From Paenibacillus lignilyticus (GTDB taxonomy: Bacteria; Bacillota; Bacilli; Paenibacillales; Paenibacillaceae), in assembly GCF_017942085.1 (NCBI RefSeq), contig NZ_JAGKSP010000001.1, positions 186,001 through 250,000 on the forward strand: DNA of 64,000 nucleotides, given 5' to 3'. Numbering within the stretch: the stretch's first letter is position 1; each line of letters starts with the position of its first letter. Positions 15,457-23,280 of the stretch are shown in pieces. Under the pieces are notes generated by a model. It was not told where the DNA came from and did no database searches. It was given only the letters and a program-made list of their open reading frames with translations. Both the position numbers and the translations under genes were made by a program.

Positions 15457-17754
15457 TCAACCCTCGGCAATCTGCCGGTACGAGCTTGGTGACACACCTG
15501 TGACGCGTTTGAACGCCCTGCGGAATGAATGGGAACTGTTATAGCCGACACGCGATGAAATTTCATCGACCGTATACCGATTCTCACGAAGCAGTGACAC
15601 CGCGTGTTCCATTCGCACCTGCTCCAAATAATCCGACAGATTAGAGCCGGTTACTTCCTTAAACAGCTGCGAAATGTATTTCTCCGGCCGCTCCACTTGC
15701 TCCGCAATCCGGTATAACGTAAGCTCGGAATCCGAAAAATGTTCGCCGATATAAGCTTTGATGCCGTCAACCGTTCTCGTATGACTGTCATTCTTGCGGC
15801 TGACGACTACCGCGCACAGCGCATCGGCAATATCCTCGATTTCCGTCTGGAAGCTGCGTTTATCCTGCGCTTGAATGGCAATAATCCGATCCTTCAACTG
15901 CTCGAATATGCCGGATTCCATAAATGTTTTCTGATCAAGCAGCTTCAGAAGCGTTCCCTTAACCTCTCCGACCAGCTGCTGCCACATTTCTACCGACAGC
16001 TCGCGCTGTTCTGTATTAAGCGAAAGCACGGATCGGACGATGCGCCTTGCTTCATCTGTTTCCCCGGCCCGGATCGTCCCGATTAGACGAAGCTCCAATT
16101 CAAGCGGGTAATAGTAGGTTGCGCTCTCCATGCTCGTTTCGTCATACCAAACGACACCTTTGCGATCGGCGTGCAGCGCATGCTCCAGCGTCTGCTTGGC
16201 CTGCTCATAGGAAACGCTGACTTCCGTTTCCGAGCCGAAATGATCGCCGAGCGCAGCCGTAAATGTAATCCGATATTCCGCAAAAGCCTGCCGAGACAGC
16301 TGTTCCAGCAGTGCGGCAATCTCGCTGCGTCCAAGCGTATTACCCGTCTCCGCTTCTTTGGAAGCGAACACGATAACGATCCTGTCCGAACCCCAATCGG
16401 TTGTCAGCATGAAGCCGGCAATATCAAGAAGCGCTTGCTTCAAGATAAGTCTCGCGGCATGCAGCTCATTGAGCACCTCGACACTGTCCATTCCGGTATA
16501 GCCCTGTACATGAAGAATGCACACATACCCGGAATGGCCGTAAATCCCGGTATTCGCTTGGGAAGCAGCGGCAAAAATCTCCTCCCGTGTCTGCAGCTCC
16601 CCGGAAATTAACCGCTTCAAGAAAGCATCGCGAATGAGCGGCAGCTGCCGGTGCAGCTCGGACTCCAGCTGATTGCTGCTGCGAATCATTTCCGCGATAT
16701 TCCCGTGTAGAAAATCGTATTCATTGCGATCGGCCGTCTCCACCTTGCCGAATTGCTCCTTCACGACCGACACCAATTTATGAATAGGCACGCTGTTGCG
16801 ATAGGCGAGCAATAGGCCGACCAGCAGTCCGATAGCCAGCGCAATGCCGGTAATGGTCCAGGTCATGAACTTGATCTGATTCGCGTTCTCCAACAAGACA
16901 TGTCTCGGAATACCCGAACGGTACACCCAGCCGTTCGTCTCCGAATGAATCGTAATGACGAGGTCATCGTCGTAAAATTGACTGGTTTGATTCGGATCAA
17001 ATTTAGGGTCCTTGGACAACGCCTTCATGTCCGGCAACCCGGTTCCTTGAGATGCTATCGTTTCACCGTTGGCATCGCTGATCTGCGTCCAACCGCCGTA
17101 TTTGTCGGTGATACCCGTCAATAGATTTGCGATCGTTTTCTCATCAATAATAACGACGGCGACGGCAGGTGATGAACCGCTGAAGCTGTCGAGCGGGAAG
17201 GACTGCATATACGTCACTACCGATGTTGCCGTCCCTTTATTATTGAATTTGCGAAGGGGCATGATTTCACTGCGATGTGTTTTCCCCAATATAGACTGCT
17301 TCCACTCCGCCAGCGTCTGGTCCGTATAACGGAAGTTATCATAATAATGCTCCGGACGGAAATAGGCTGAGCCGGGCGTCAGAATCACGTTGTAGTTGCC
17401 CAAATAAATATAAAACTGCTGCAGGAAATCATTGGTTTGTCCGAACGTAAGGACGCTGCGCAGCATTTTCCATATCCCATATACATTCGTTTGGTCACCC
17501 GCGCTCTTCTCATTCATCAATATACTTAAATCCGGATTGATGGCGAGCTGTCTCGTGAAGCCCTCAACCTCGGCCATCCGCCGCTCCAACAATTCCTTGC
17601 TCTTCTGGAGCTGTATCACATTGTTCTGGATGGACAGCTTCTCTGTAACCGAGATGGAGGTGCGATAAGATATGAATCCCGCGATGCTGGGAATAATTAA
17701 GATAACGATATAAGAAACCAGGAAGCTGCGAAACACGCTCGAAAACTTCTTCAT
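15457..17754 (-). CDS. Membrane-anchored AraC-family sensor-regulator (YesN/LplR-like)
   Basis: A 765-residue regulator. A transmembrane helix at about 9-31 and a second at about 295-317 bracket an extracellular Cache-like sensor region. The cytoplasmic middle has a coiled segment and a degenerate GGDEF-like/YesN-type linker region. The C-terminus, about 660-765, is a two-helix-turn-helix AraC domain (LTLYRIAEQVERPEKYISQLF and VDEISSRVGYNSSHSFRRAFK). There is no receiver domain. A strong ribosome site (GGAGGGGGGAGG) precedes the ATG. The gene is first in an operon with the binding protein at 13793, and a perfect cre box lies 24 bp upstream. It probably activates the adjacent sugar genes on sensing a glycan outside the cell. 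Confidence 0.9.
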   Translation of the reverse strand: MKKFSSVFRSFLVSYIVILIIPSIAGFISYRTSISVTEKLSIQNNVIQLQKSKELLERRMAEVEGFTRQLAINPDLSILMNEKSAGDQTNVYGIWKMLRSVLTFGQTNDFLQQFYIYLGNYNVILTPGSAYFRPEHYYDNFRYTDQTLAEWKQSILGKTHRSEIMPLRKFNNKGTATSVVTYMQSFPLDSFSGSSPAVAVVIIDEKTIANLLTGITDKYGGWTQISDANGETIASQGTGLPDMKALSKDPKFDPNQTSQFYDDDLVITIHSETNGWVYRSGIPRHVLLENANQIKFMTWTITGIALAIGLLVGLLLAYRNSVPIHKLVSVVKEQFGKVETADRNEYDFLHGNIAEMIRSSNQLESELHRQLPLIRDAFLKRLISGELQTREEIFAAASQANTGIYGHSGYVCILHVQGYTGMDSVEVLNELHAARLILKQALLDIAGFMLTTDWGSDRIVIVFASKEAETGNTLGRSEIAALLEQLSRQAFAEYRITFTAALGDHFGSETEVSVSYEQAKQTLEHALHADRKGVVWYDETSMESATYYYPLELELRLIGTIRAGETDEARRIVRSVLSLNTEQRELSVEMWQQLVGEVKGTLLKLLDQKTFMESGIFEQLKDRIIAIQAQDKRSFQTEIEDIADALCAVVVSRKNDSHTRTVDGIKAYIGEHFSDSELTLYRIAEQVERPEKYISQLFKEVTGSNLSDYLEQVRMEHAVSLLRENRYTVDEISSRVGYNSSHSFRRAFKRVTGVSPSSYRQIAEG

Positions 17755-17777
17755 CAGACCTCCCCCCTCCCTCTATA

Positions 17778-17791
17778 TGTTAGCGCTGTCA
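17778..17791 (-). promoter_or_regulatory. CcpA (cre) box upstream of the AraC-type regulator
   Basis: TGTTAGCGCTGTCA fits every position of the cre consensus TGWNANCGNTNWCA. It lies 24 bp before the regulator's ATG, a position suited to roadblock repression. Confidence 0.65.
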
Positions 17792-17967
17792 CGCCTCTGC
17801 ACTCTATTATCGTACAAATTCCGGCTTATCGCACGACATTTATATAAAAGAAAAGCAACCGAAAGGATCTTTTCCTTCAGCCGCTCACCTCAATTTCCCA
17901 GCTATTCCGCTCATTTCCTCTTATTTTACAATCACACCCAGTTAATGCGAATTACTTGCATTAGAGC

Positions 17968-18000
17968 AAAAAAAAGAAGCCTTGCATCGGCAAGGCTTCT
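17968..18000 (-). terminator. Rho-independent terminator after tRNA-Leu copy 2
   Basis: A perfect 11-bp stem (AGAAGCCTTGC / GCAAGGCTTCT) with a 4-nt loop is followed on the minus strand by a run of eight T residues. The hairpin sequence differs from that after copy 1. Confidence 0.9.
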
Positions 18001-18015
18001 CTGAGTTTGTATAGT

Positions 18016-18102
18016 TGGTGCGGTCGAGAGGACTCGAACCTCCACGGCTGTTACACCACTAGAACCTGAATCTAGCGCGTCTGCCAATTCCGCCACGACC
18101 GC
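18016..18102 (-). tRNA. tRNA-Leu (anticodon CAG), copy 2
   Basis: Same 87-nt sequence as the copy at 5878-5964, including encoded CCA, long variable arm and anticodon loop TTCAGGT. The identity extends about 9 bp beyond the 5' end of the tRNA (ATCTGGCAG) and then stops. Confidence 0.97.
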
Positions 18103-18211
18103 ATCTGGCAGATGTATTTGCGGTACAAGCCGCAACCACGTTTTTTATTATGGCATCCGCTTCATGCGAAGTCAAGATGATGAACTAAAGTTGAAATTTT
18201 CTAACTATAGC

Positions 18212-18595
18212 TTAATCAAACAAGTCGCCGAAAACATCAAGCATCGTTTTCTTCTTGCGCGGCTTCCCGTATTTGTCGTAGCCATGTTTATCATACCCAT
18301 GCGAGTCATATCCGCTTTGGCTGTAGCCTTTGCCGGTGTTGTAATTGTGGTCCTGGCTCCGGTGCCGATCGTGATCTTGATCGTAATGCGTTTCATTCGG
18401 CGGATAAGCAGGATTGACATGAACGCTGCGCTCCAAGCGATCGTAGTCATCGCGAACCTCTTTGACACCGCGTACAAGCTTGTCCAGCTCGCCGCGATCC
18501 AGCCAAACCCCTTTGCAATCCGGGCAAACGTCGATCAGAACGCCGTCTTTCTCTATCTCGCGCATGCGAACATCAGAACATACAGGACATTTCAT
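18212..18595 (-). CDS. TFIIB-type zinc-ribbon protein
   Basis: A 127-residue protein. The N-terminal zinc ribbon has CPVC (3-6) and CPDC (24-27) knuckles followed by GVWLDRGEL, the signature of zf-TFIIB domain proteins. The middle and C-terminal part is a hydrophilic His/Tyr/Asp/Gly-rich tail with repeated GYD and a basic cluster (KPRKKK). The function is unknown; the fold suggests nucleic-acid or protein binding. It is monocistronic, with AACCTCC-type (GGAGGTT) pairing visible upstream of the ATG. Confidence 0.88.
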   Translation of the reverse strand: MKCPVCSDVRMREIEKDGVLIDVCPDCKGVWLDRGELDKLVRGVKEVRDDYDRLERSVHVNPAYPPNETHYDQDHDRHRSQDHNYNTGKGYSQSGYDSHGYDKHGYDKYGKPRKKKTMLDVFGDLFD

Positions 18596-18664
18596 CGGAA
18601 TAACCTCCAGTAACGTTTGTTACACCTATACGGATGAACCAGCAATTTGTTTCAACTTTTTCGG

Positions 18665-18874
18665 TTACAGCTCTGTTCGAGGTGCCGTCACCGGTTCATA
18701 TACATAGCTTCTGCTTAGTTTCACCACTCTGCGGCTGCGCTTGCGAATGACGACGGAGTCCGCATCCCAGGCGACGACAATACCGAGTACATCATTTGCT
18801 TCCATGCCATCTCTTACTACGCGAACCGATGTACCTTCAACTCGAAATTGATTCAGCTGTTCTTCTGATATCAT
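18665..18874 (-). CDS. Small protein of unknown function
   Basis: A 69-residue acidic-then-basic protein beginning MISEEQLNQF. I do not recognise a family. The pattern of alternating Val/Arg (VRVVRD, VVIRKRSRRVVKL) suggests a small beta-barrel. The ATG at 18874 is preferred because GGAG lies 9 nt upstream; a further ATG five codons earlier has no ribosome site. Confidence 0.6.
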   Translation of the reverse strand: MISEEQLNQFRVEGTSVRVVRDGMEANDVLGIVVAWDADSVVIRKRSRRVVKLSRSYVYEPVTAPRTEL

Positions 18875-18895
18875 TCTCAATCGCTCCATTTCTAT

Positions 18896-18937
18896 AAAAA
18901 AACCTCAATACGGCAGGGAATGCCAGCATTGAGGTCT
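18896..18937 (-). terminator. Rho-independent terminator
   Basis: On the minus strand GACCTCAAT pairs with ATTGAGGTT around a smaller inner hairpin (GGCA/TGCC), followed by a T-run. It ends the gene at 18964. Confidence 0.8.
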
Positions 18938-18963
18938 TTCCATTCTCTTGTATCCATCTGCGC

Positions 18964-19284
18964 TCAGCTAACATGTTCCTTCGAATCATTCGTTTCGTAC
19001 CATTCATCAAGAACGCGAGAAGACATCACACGGCTCGTGATATACTCCGCTTGCTTCTCGGTGAATTGCTCTTTCCAATCCATCTCAAGCTCTGTAGAGA
19101 GCTTCACAATCGTAAGGAGTTCGGACCATGCAACATACCGTTTATACCAGAAAAACTGCGGATGCTCAATCATATAAGGGTACAAGTCATCAAAATCCGT
19201 ATGCTTGCAATCAAGAGCACGTTCGAAATGGTTCTTCGCTTCCGACAATTTGGTTACTAAATAATCAGCAGATAATTGTCCCAT
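18964..19284 (-). CDS. Protein of unknown function
   Basis: A 106-residue, Trp/Tyr-rich, probably all-helical cytoplasmic protein (MGQLSADYL at the start; FFWYKRYVAWSELL in the middle). No family is recognised. The ATG at 19284 was chosen because GGAGG stands 8 nt upstream; the frame is open 16 codons further. It is monocistronic with its own terminator. Confidence 0.65.
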   Translation of the reverse strand: MGQLSADYLVTKLSEAKNHFERALDCKHTDFDDLYPYMIEHPQFFWYKRYVAWSELLTIVKLSTELEMDWKEQFTEKQAEYITSRVMSSRVLDEWYETNDSKEHVS

Positions 19285-19372
19285 ATGTTGTGCCTCCAAT
19301 CCGTCACTTACGATCATTATAAGCCAATTCATTCAACTCGAAAAGATGATGTTCATGGTATTTAACTGGATA

Positions 19373-19942
19373 TTATTCGAAACGAATCTGTCCGCCATCC
19401 AGCGAAGCAATTCGCACCAGCGATTCTACGCGAATGCCTTGTTCGCGAATCGTGCGTGCGCCGGCTTGGAATGATTTCTCCACGACGATGCCAAGTCCTG
19501 CCAAGGTAGCGCCGGAACGTTCGATAATTTTGATCAGACCGCGGGCTGCATCGCCGTTCGCGATAATATCGTCGATGAACAGCACGTTATCGTCAGGCGT
19601 TAGGAATTGACGGGAAACCATAATGTCCGTTACAATGCCTTTCGTGAATGACGGAACACGTTCGCAATAGGCGTCCGGATCCGCGATGAGCGTTTTCTTC
19701 CGACGCGCAAATACGAGCGGCACCCCAAGAGCCAGAGCTGTCGTAAACGCAACCGGTATGCCGGAGGATTCCACCGTGATGACTTTCGTGATCGGCGATT
19801 CTGCATATAGACGCGCGAATTCTTTCCCCATCTCTTGCGTAAGAATCGGGTCGACCTGGTGATTCAACAGGGCATCCAGCTTGAGTACATCTTGATTTAG
19901 AATAGAGGCTTCACGCAGTATGCGTTCTTTTAGCAGTTCCAT
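19373..19942 (-). CDS. xpt: Xanthine phosphoribosyltransferase
   Basis: A 189-residue purine-salvage enzyme converting xanthine and PRPP to XMP in the cytoplasm. The length and sequence match Bacillus Xpt: FLNHQ-like LDALLNHQVDP, VESSGIP, VPLVFARRKK, the PRPP loop VLFIDDIIANGDAA, and VVEKSFQ near the end. The ATG at 19942 is supported by GGAGGG 8 nt upstream; the frame is open 18 codons further. In Bacillus this gene follows a guanine riboswitch and is paired with pbuX. Here neither is seen: the leader lacks the purine-aptamer core, and there is no transporter next to it. Confidence 0.95.
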   Translation of the reverse strand: MELLKERILREASILNQDVLKLDALLNHQVDPILTQEMGKEFARLYAESPITKVITVESSGIPVAFTTALALGVPLVFARRKKTLIADPDAYCERVPSFTKGIVTDIMVSRQFLTPDDNVLFIDDIIANGDAARGLIKIIERSGATLAGLGIVVEKSFQAGARTIREQGIRVESLVRIASLDGGQIRFE

Positions 19943-20132
19943 TCGCTTTCCCTCCACCAAAAAAATCTTTTCCGTTAAAGGTATCATATGGAACACCGAC
20001 AGCGCAACTAATCGGCAAAAAATATACCGAAACAGCGGCTATTCATTGCAACTTTTTTCCATTACAAACGTCTAACTGTATAACAACGAAAGTGATCGGA
20101 TGCCGGACGAACATCTGGGAGGTGTGACACGA

Positions 20133-20846
20133 ATGATAACTACCTTAACTACCAAACAAATCGCCTATGCTGCCGCTGCCTGCACGATGCTTGTCCTGCT
20201 TTCAAGCTGCTCGCTTGGCGTCACAGGGCTTGAAAGTGCGAACACGAGTCGATTAACTGCCGAGCAAGACGGAACGCAGGTCAACGACCATTCCGACAGC
20301 CCTCAGAAAGCGTATGTTTCGAAAGGCGATGCCCAAGAAGCTTTATTCGAGGAGAATTCCTCGCAAGACACGACGATCGCAGATGCAACGACGGAATCCT
20401 CCACGGGAAAAGCCGGCACGAAGCAGGCTGTCGTGAAGGAAGAGCCGAAGTGGGATTCGAAAGCACCCAAGCTCCACGGAATTTCGGTTGGCGATGCCAA
20501 GTTTGTTTTAGATACCAGACTGGGCAAGCAAGCGGACAGCTATACGATCGAAGATGAGAAAGAGACGATTACCGTACTCGAATATCCCGGCTTCTCCGTC
20601 GGATACGGTGCGGATAAGAAAGTTCGCTTCGTTGAAGTATTCGAGAAAACCGTAGCAAGCGGCTTGAGCGGGCTGCGCGTCGGCGACAGCGAGAACGCCG
20701 TGACTACAGCATTAGGAAAACCGACGACGCATACCGCAAGCGTACTCGCTTATCAAGCGACCGGGGCATTGCTGAAGCTGGACCTTGATCCTCAAACGAA
20801 AAAGGTACTTTCGATGAAGCTCTTTTTATTAGTAGATAAGCCATAA
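20133..20846 (+). CDS. Lipoprotein with BamE/SmpA-like repeats
   Basis: A 237-residue lipoprotein with lipobox LLSSCS (Cys at about residue 26). A Ser/Thr/Glu-rich tether is followed by two similar modules, HGISVGDAKFVLDTRLGKQ and LRVGDSENAVTTALGKP. The recurring G..VGD....V...LGK pattern resembles SmpA/OmlA-like folds, though no close family is recognised. GGGAGG lies 10 nt before the ATG. It converges with the carrier gene on the other strand, overlapping its stop by 18 bp. The function is unknown. Confidence 0.75.
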   Translation: MITTLTTKQIAYAAAACTMLVLLSSCSLGVTGLESANTSRLTAEQDGTQVNDHSDSPQKAYVSKGDAQEALFEENSSQDTTIADATTESSTGKAGTKQAVVKEEPKWDSKAPKLHGISVGDAKFVLDTRLGKQADSYTIEDEKETITVLEYPGFSVGYGADKKVRFVEVFEKTVASGLSGLRVGDSENAVTTALGKPTTHTASVLAYQATGALLKLDLDPQTKKVLSMKLFLLVDKP

Positions 20847-22112
20847 GGTGACAAGTGCACTAAACAGAATCGGCACGGTTAACAGCAGCCCGTATTTGGC
20901 GTATTCCCGCCAAGACATTTCGATGCCGCCTCTGCGCAGCAGCTGCAGCCACAGAAGCGTCGCGAGCGAACCGATCGGCGTCAGCTTCGCGCCGACAGAA
21001 GTACCGAGTAAGCTGGCGTACGGCAAATAATGCGGCCCTGCCATCTGCTCAATGGCTAGCGAGGATACGAGCACGGCCGGCAAATTATTCACGGCCGCGC
21101 TGAGCAAGGAGAACAGAGCACCGGAGCCGAGAATGCCAATCAAAGGCCCTTGTTCCGTCAAAGGTTCGATTGCGTGAGGGAACCAGCTCACAGCACCGTG
21201 CAGATACATACTGTAGACGATAAGATTCATCGACAATGCGAATACGACGATTAGCCAAGGCGCTCCGCGGAGCGTCTTTTTCACATTTCCTTGGCCGACA
21301 GCCATACTCGCCAGCCACTGGACCGCTGCTCCCGTTAAGGCAATCGCCGCAACCGGAACCCCTATTTTATCCGCTACCAAATATCCTCCCATGATTGCAG
21401 CGATGTTGACCCAGGATAAATAGAATAACCCTTTATGCCCGATCGCCGAAGTCGGATCAGGAAAGGATTCGGGCGCGTGGGGCCTCTCTTCTTCCGCTCG
21501 AATGCTGCGTCCAAAATAACCTGCCGTCACCGCAATCGTGACCACAATCGCTACGATTCCCGGAAGAATCATCGTTCTGGCATATTCTCCAAAGGACAGA
21601 TCAAAGAAATCCGCGGTCAAAATATTCGTCAAATTGCTCATCATGAGCGGTGCGCTTGCTGTGTCTGCCATTAAGCCTACACCAAGAAGGAACGCAATAC
21701 GGCTTCTGCGAGACAGCTGAAGCAATGCCGTAACTTCCAGCACAATCGGAATCATAATTAAGATCGTGCCGTCATTGTTGAAGAATACCGTAATTGCCGC
21801 GGCGAGCGCGCATAATCCGATTAACAGGCGCAGCTGCTTATGATGAAAGGTTCGAACGATATGGAGCGCTGCCCATCGAAAAAATCCATTCGCGTCCAGC
21901 AGCGCCGTAAACAGCATGATGCCGATTAAAGAGAAGGTCGCATTCCAAACAAAGCTCCATATATAAGCCGCATCCCCCGGTGTAAGCAGCCTGGCTACGA
22001 ATAGCAATGCCGCACCCAGAAGGGCGACGATTGCTTCGTGAATTCCTTTCGGCTTCCATACAATCAGCACGAGGGATGCAGAGAAAACACTAATGGCAAC
22101 AACCATGGCCAT
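20829..22112 (-). CDS. ArsB/NhaD-family ion carrier
   Basis: About 427 residues with ten or more transmembrane segments. ArsB/NhaD superfamily features are visible: the early motif VWKPKGIHEAIVALLGAA, the paired hairpin GTILIMIPIVLEVT with a preceding FFNNDGT, and the second-half equivalent AAVNNLPAVLVSS near about residue 355. This carrier type exports arsenite or exchanges sodium for protons. No arsR or arsC accompanies it, so arsenite export is not assured. Start is uncertain between 22112 and an ATG 15 codons upstream; neither has a strong ribosome site. Confidence 0.85.
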   Translation of the reverse strand: MAMVVAISVFSASLVLIVWKPKGIHEAIVALLGAALLFVARLLTPGDAAYIWSFVWNATFSLIGIMLFTALLDANGFFRWAALHIVRTFHHKQLRLLIGLCALAAAITVFFNNDGTILIMIPIVLEVTALLQLSRRSRIAFLLGVGLMADTASAPLMMSNLTNILTADFFDLSFGEYARTMILPGIVAIVVTIAVTAGYFGRSIRAEEERPHAPESFPDPTSAIGHKGLFYLSWVNIAAIMGGYLVADKIGVPVAAIALTGAAVQWLASMAVGQGNVKKTLRGAPWLIVVFALSMNLIVYSMYLHGAVSWFPHAIEPLTEQGPLIGILGSGALFSLLSAAVNNLPAVLVSSLAIEQMAGPHYLPYASLLGTSVGAKLTPIGSLATLLWLQLLRRGGIEMSWREYAKYGLLLTVPILFSALVTLWLIY

Positions 22113-22222
22113 AACAGCAAATCCACCGCTTTCTCTTATAAGAAGGATAATAGTCATGCCTGTCCCTGATTGGACATACCTTTACTAGTAGGTATTGTAC
22201 GAAAGGCAGGTTATGTGAACGT

Positions 22223-23263
22223 ATGAAAAGAGCGAATAAAATCATGCAAATCGCGTTTACGTATATGGGTACGGTAGTTGGCGCAGGTTTTGCAACCGGA
22301 CAAGAGATTTTGCAGTTTTTTACTCGATTTGGCTTCCTTGGAGCCGTTACCATTCTAATGGCCACGATCATGTTTGTATGGCTCGGTGCCAAAATGATGC
22401 TGATTGCCAGTGACGTAAGGGCAAAATCCTATGAAGATGTCAATAAAGTGCTGTTCGGCGATCGGTACGGCCGCTGGATCAGCCATTTCATGATTATTGT
22501 GTTATTCGGCGTATGTGCCGTTATGCTCGCAGGCGCAGGCTCCATATTCTCGGAGAACTGGAATATCTCCTATCAATCCGGCCTGCTGATTACGATGGTC
22601 GGCTGCTTCTTCCTGCTGCGCAAAGGGATGAATGCCATATTGACCGTAAACTCAATCGTGGTACCGGTCATGCTGCTCTTCACGGTGCTCATTATTATCG
22701 ATACGGTCAAAACGCCGGGCTCGGATCGGTGGCTGCTCCTAACGAGCGACCATTCGCCGATCTCTATCTGGGCTTCGCCCTTCCTTTATGCCGCATTCAA
22801 TTTATCGATGGCTCAAGCCGTGCTCGTGCCGCTCGGCGCCGAAATGCGAGATCGCAAAACGATCGTGTACGGCTCATGGTTCGGCGGCATCGGAATCGGC
22901 TTCATGCTGCTTGCCGGCCACATCGCTCTGTCCGTGTACATGCCGGGCATCCAGCAATTTGCCATTCCAATGGGAGGGATCGCGCGCCAGCTCGGCCATG
23001 GCATTCAGTGGATTTATATTTTCCTGATTTTTGCCGAGATCTTCACCACGCTGATTGCGGATGTGTACGGACTGACGCTGCAAATGCAGGAACGACTCAA
23101 GCTCTCCCGAACTCTGCTCACGATCCTGACGCTGGCTTCTTGTTATGTGGCGAGCCAAATCGGGTTCGGCCCGCTCCTCTCCACGCTCTACCCGCTGTTC
23201 GGCTTGATCAGCCTCGGCTGGCTGGTGCTTCTGATTAAGCATAGGCCTCCGGTTGGGGAATAG
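22223..23263 (+). CDS. YkvI-family membrane carrier
   Basis: A 346-residue integral membrane protein with about ten transmembrane segments. The start MKRANKIMQIAFTYMGTVVG with the glycine-rich AGFATGQEILQFF motif is typical of YkvI, an uncharacterised family in the amino-acid/sodium symporter (LeuT-fold) clan. The substrate is unknown. It is divergent from the ArsB/NhaD carrier, with a short AT-rich region between, and convergent with yhaN. Confidence 0.85.
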   Translation: MKRANKIMQIAFTYMGTVVGAGFATGQEILQFFTRFGFLGAVTILMATIMFVWLGAKMMLIASDVRAKSYEDVNKVLFGDRYGRWISHFMIIVLFGVCAVMLAGAGSIFSENWNISYQSGLLITMVGCFFLLRKGMNAILTVNSIVVPVMLLFTVLIIIDTVKTPGSDRWLLLTSDHSPISIWASPFLYAAFNLSMAQAVLVPLGAEMRDRKTIVYGSWFGGIGIGFMLLAGHIALSVYMPGIQQFAIPMGGIARQLGHGIQWIYIFLIFAEIFTTLIADVYGLTLQMQERLKLSRTLLTILTLASCYVASQIGFGPLLSTLYPLFGLISLGWLVLLIKHRPPVGE

Positions 23264-23280
23264 CGGTAAAACCTACATAC

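Noticed and set aside
19943-20132. Guanine riboswitch upstream of xpt
   Set aside because: No conserved purine-aptamer core sequence could be found in the leader by eye.
20829-22112. Arsenic resistance operon
   Set aside because: The carrier is of ArsB/NhaD type but no arsR, arsC or arsA is nearby; other substrates are equally possible.
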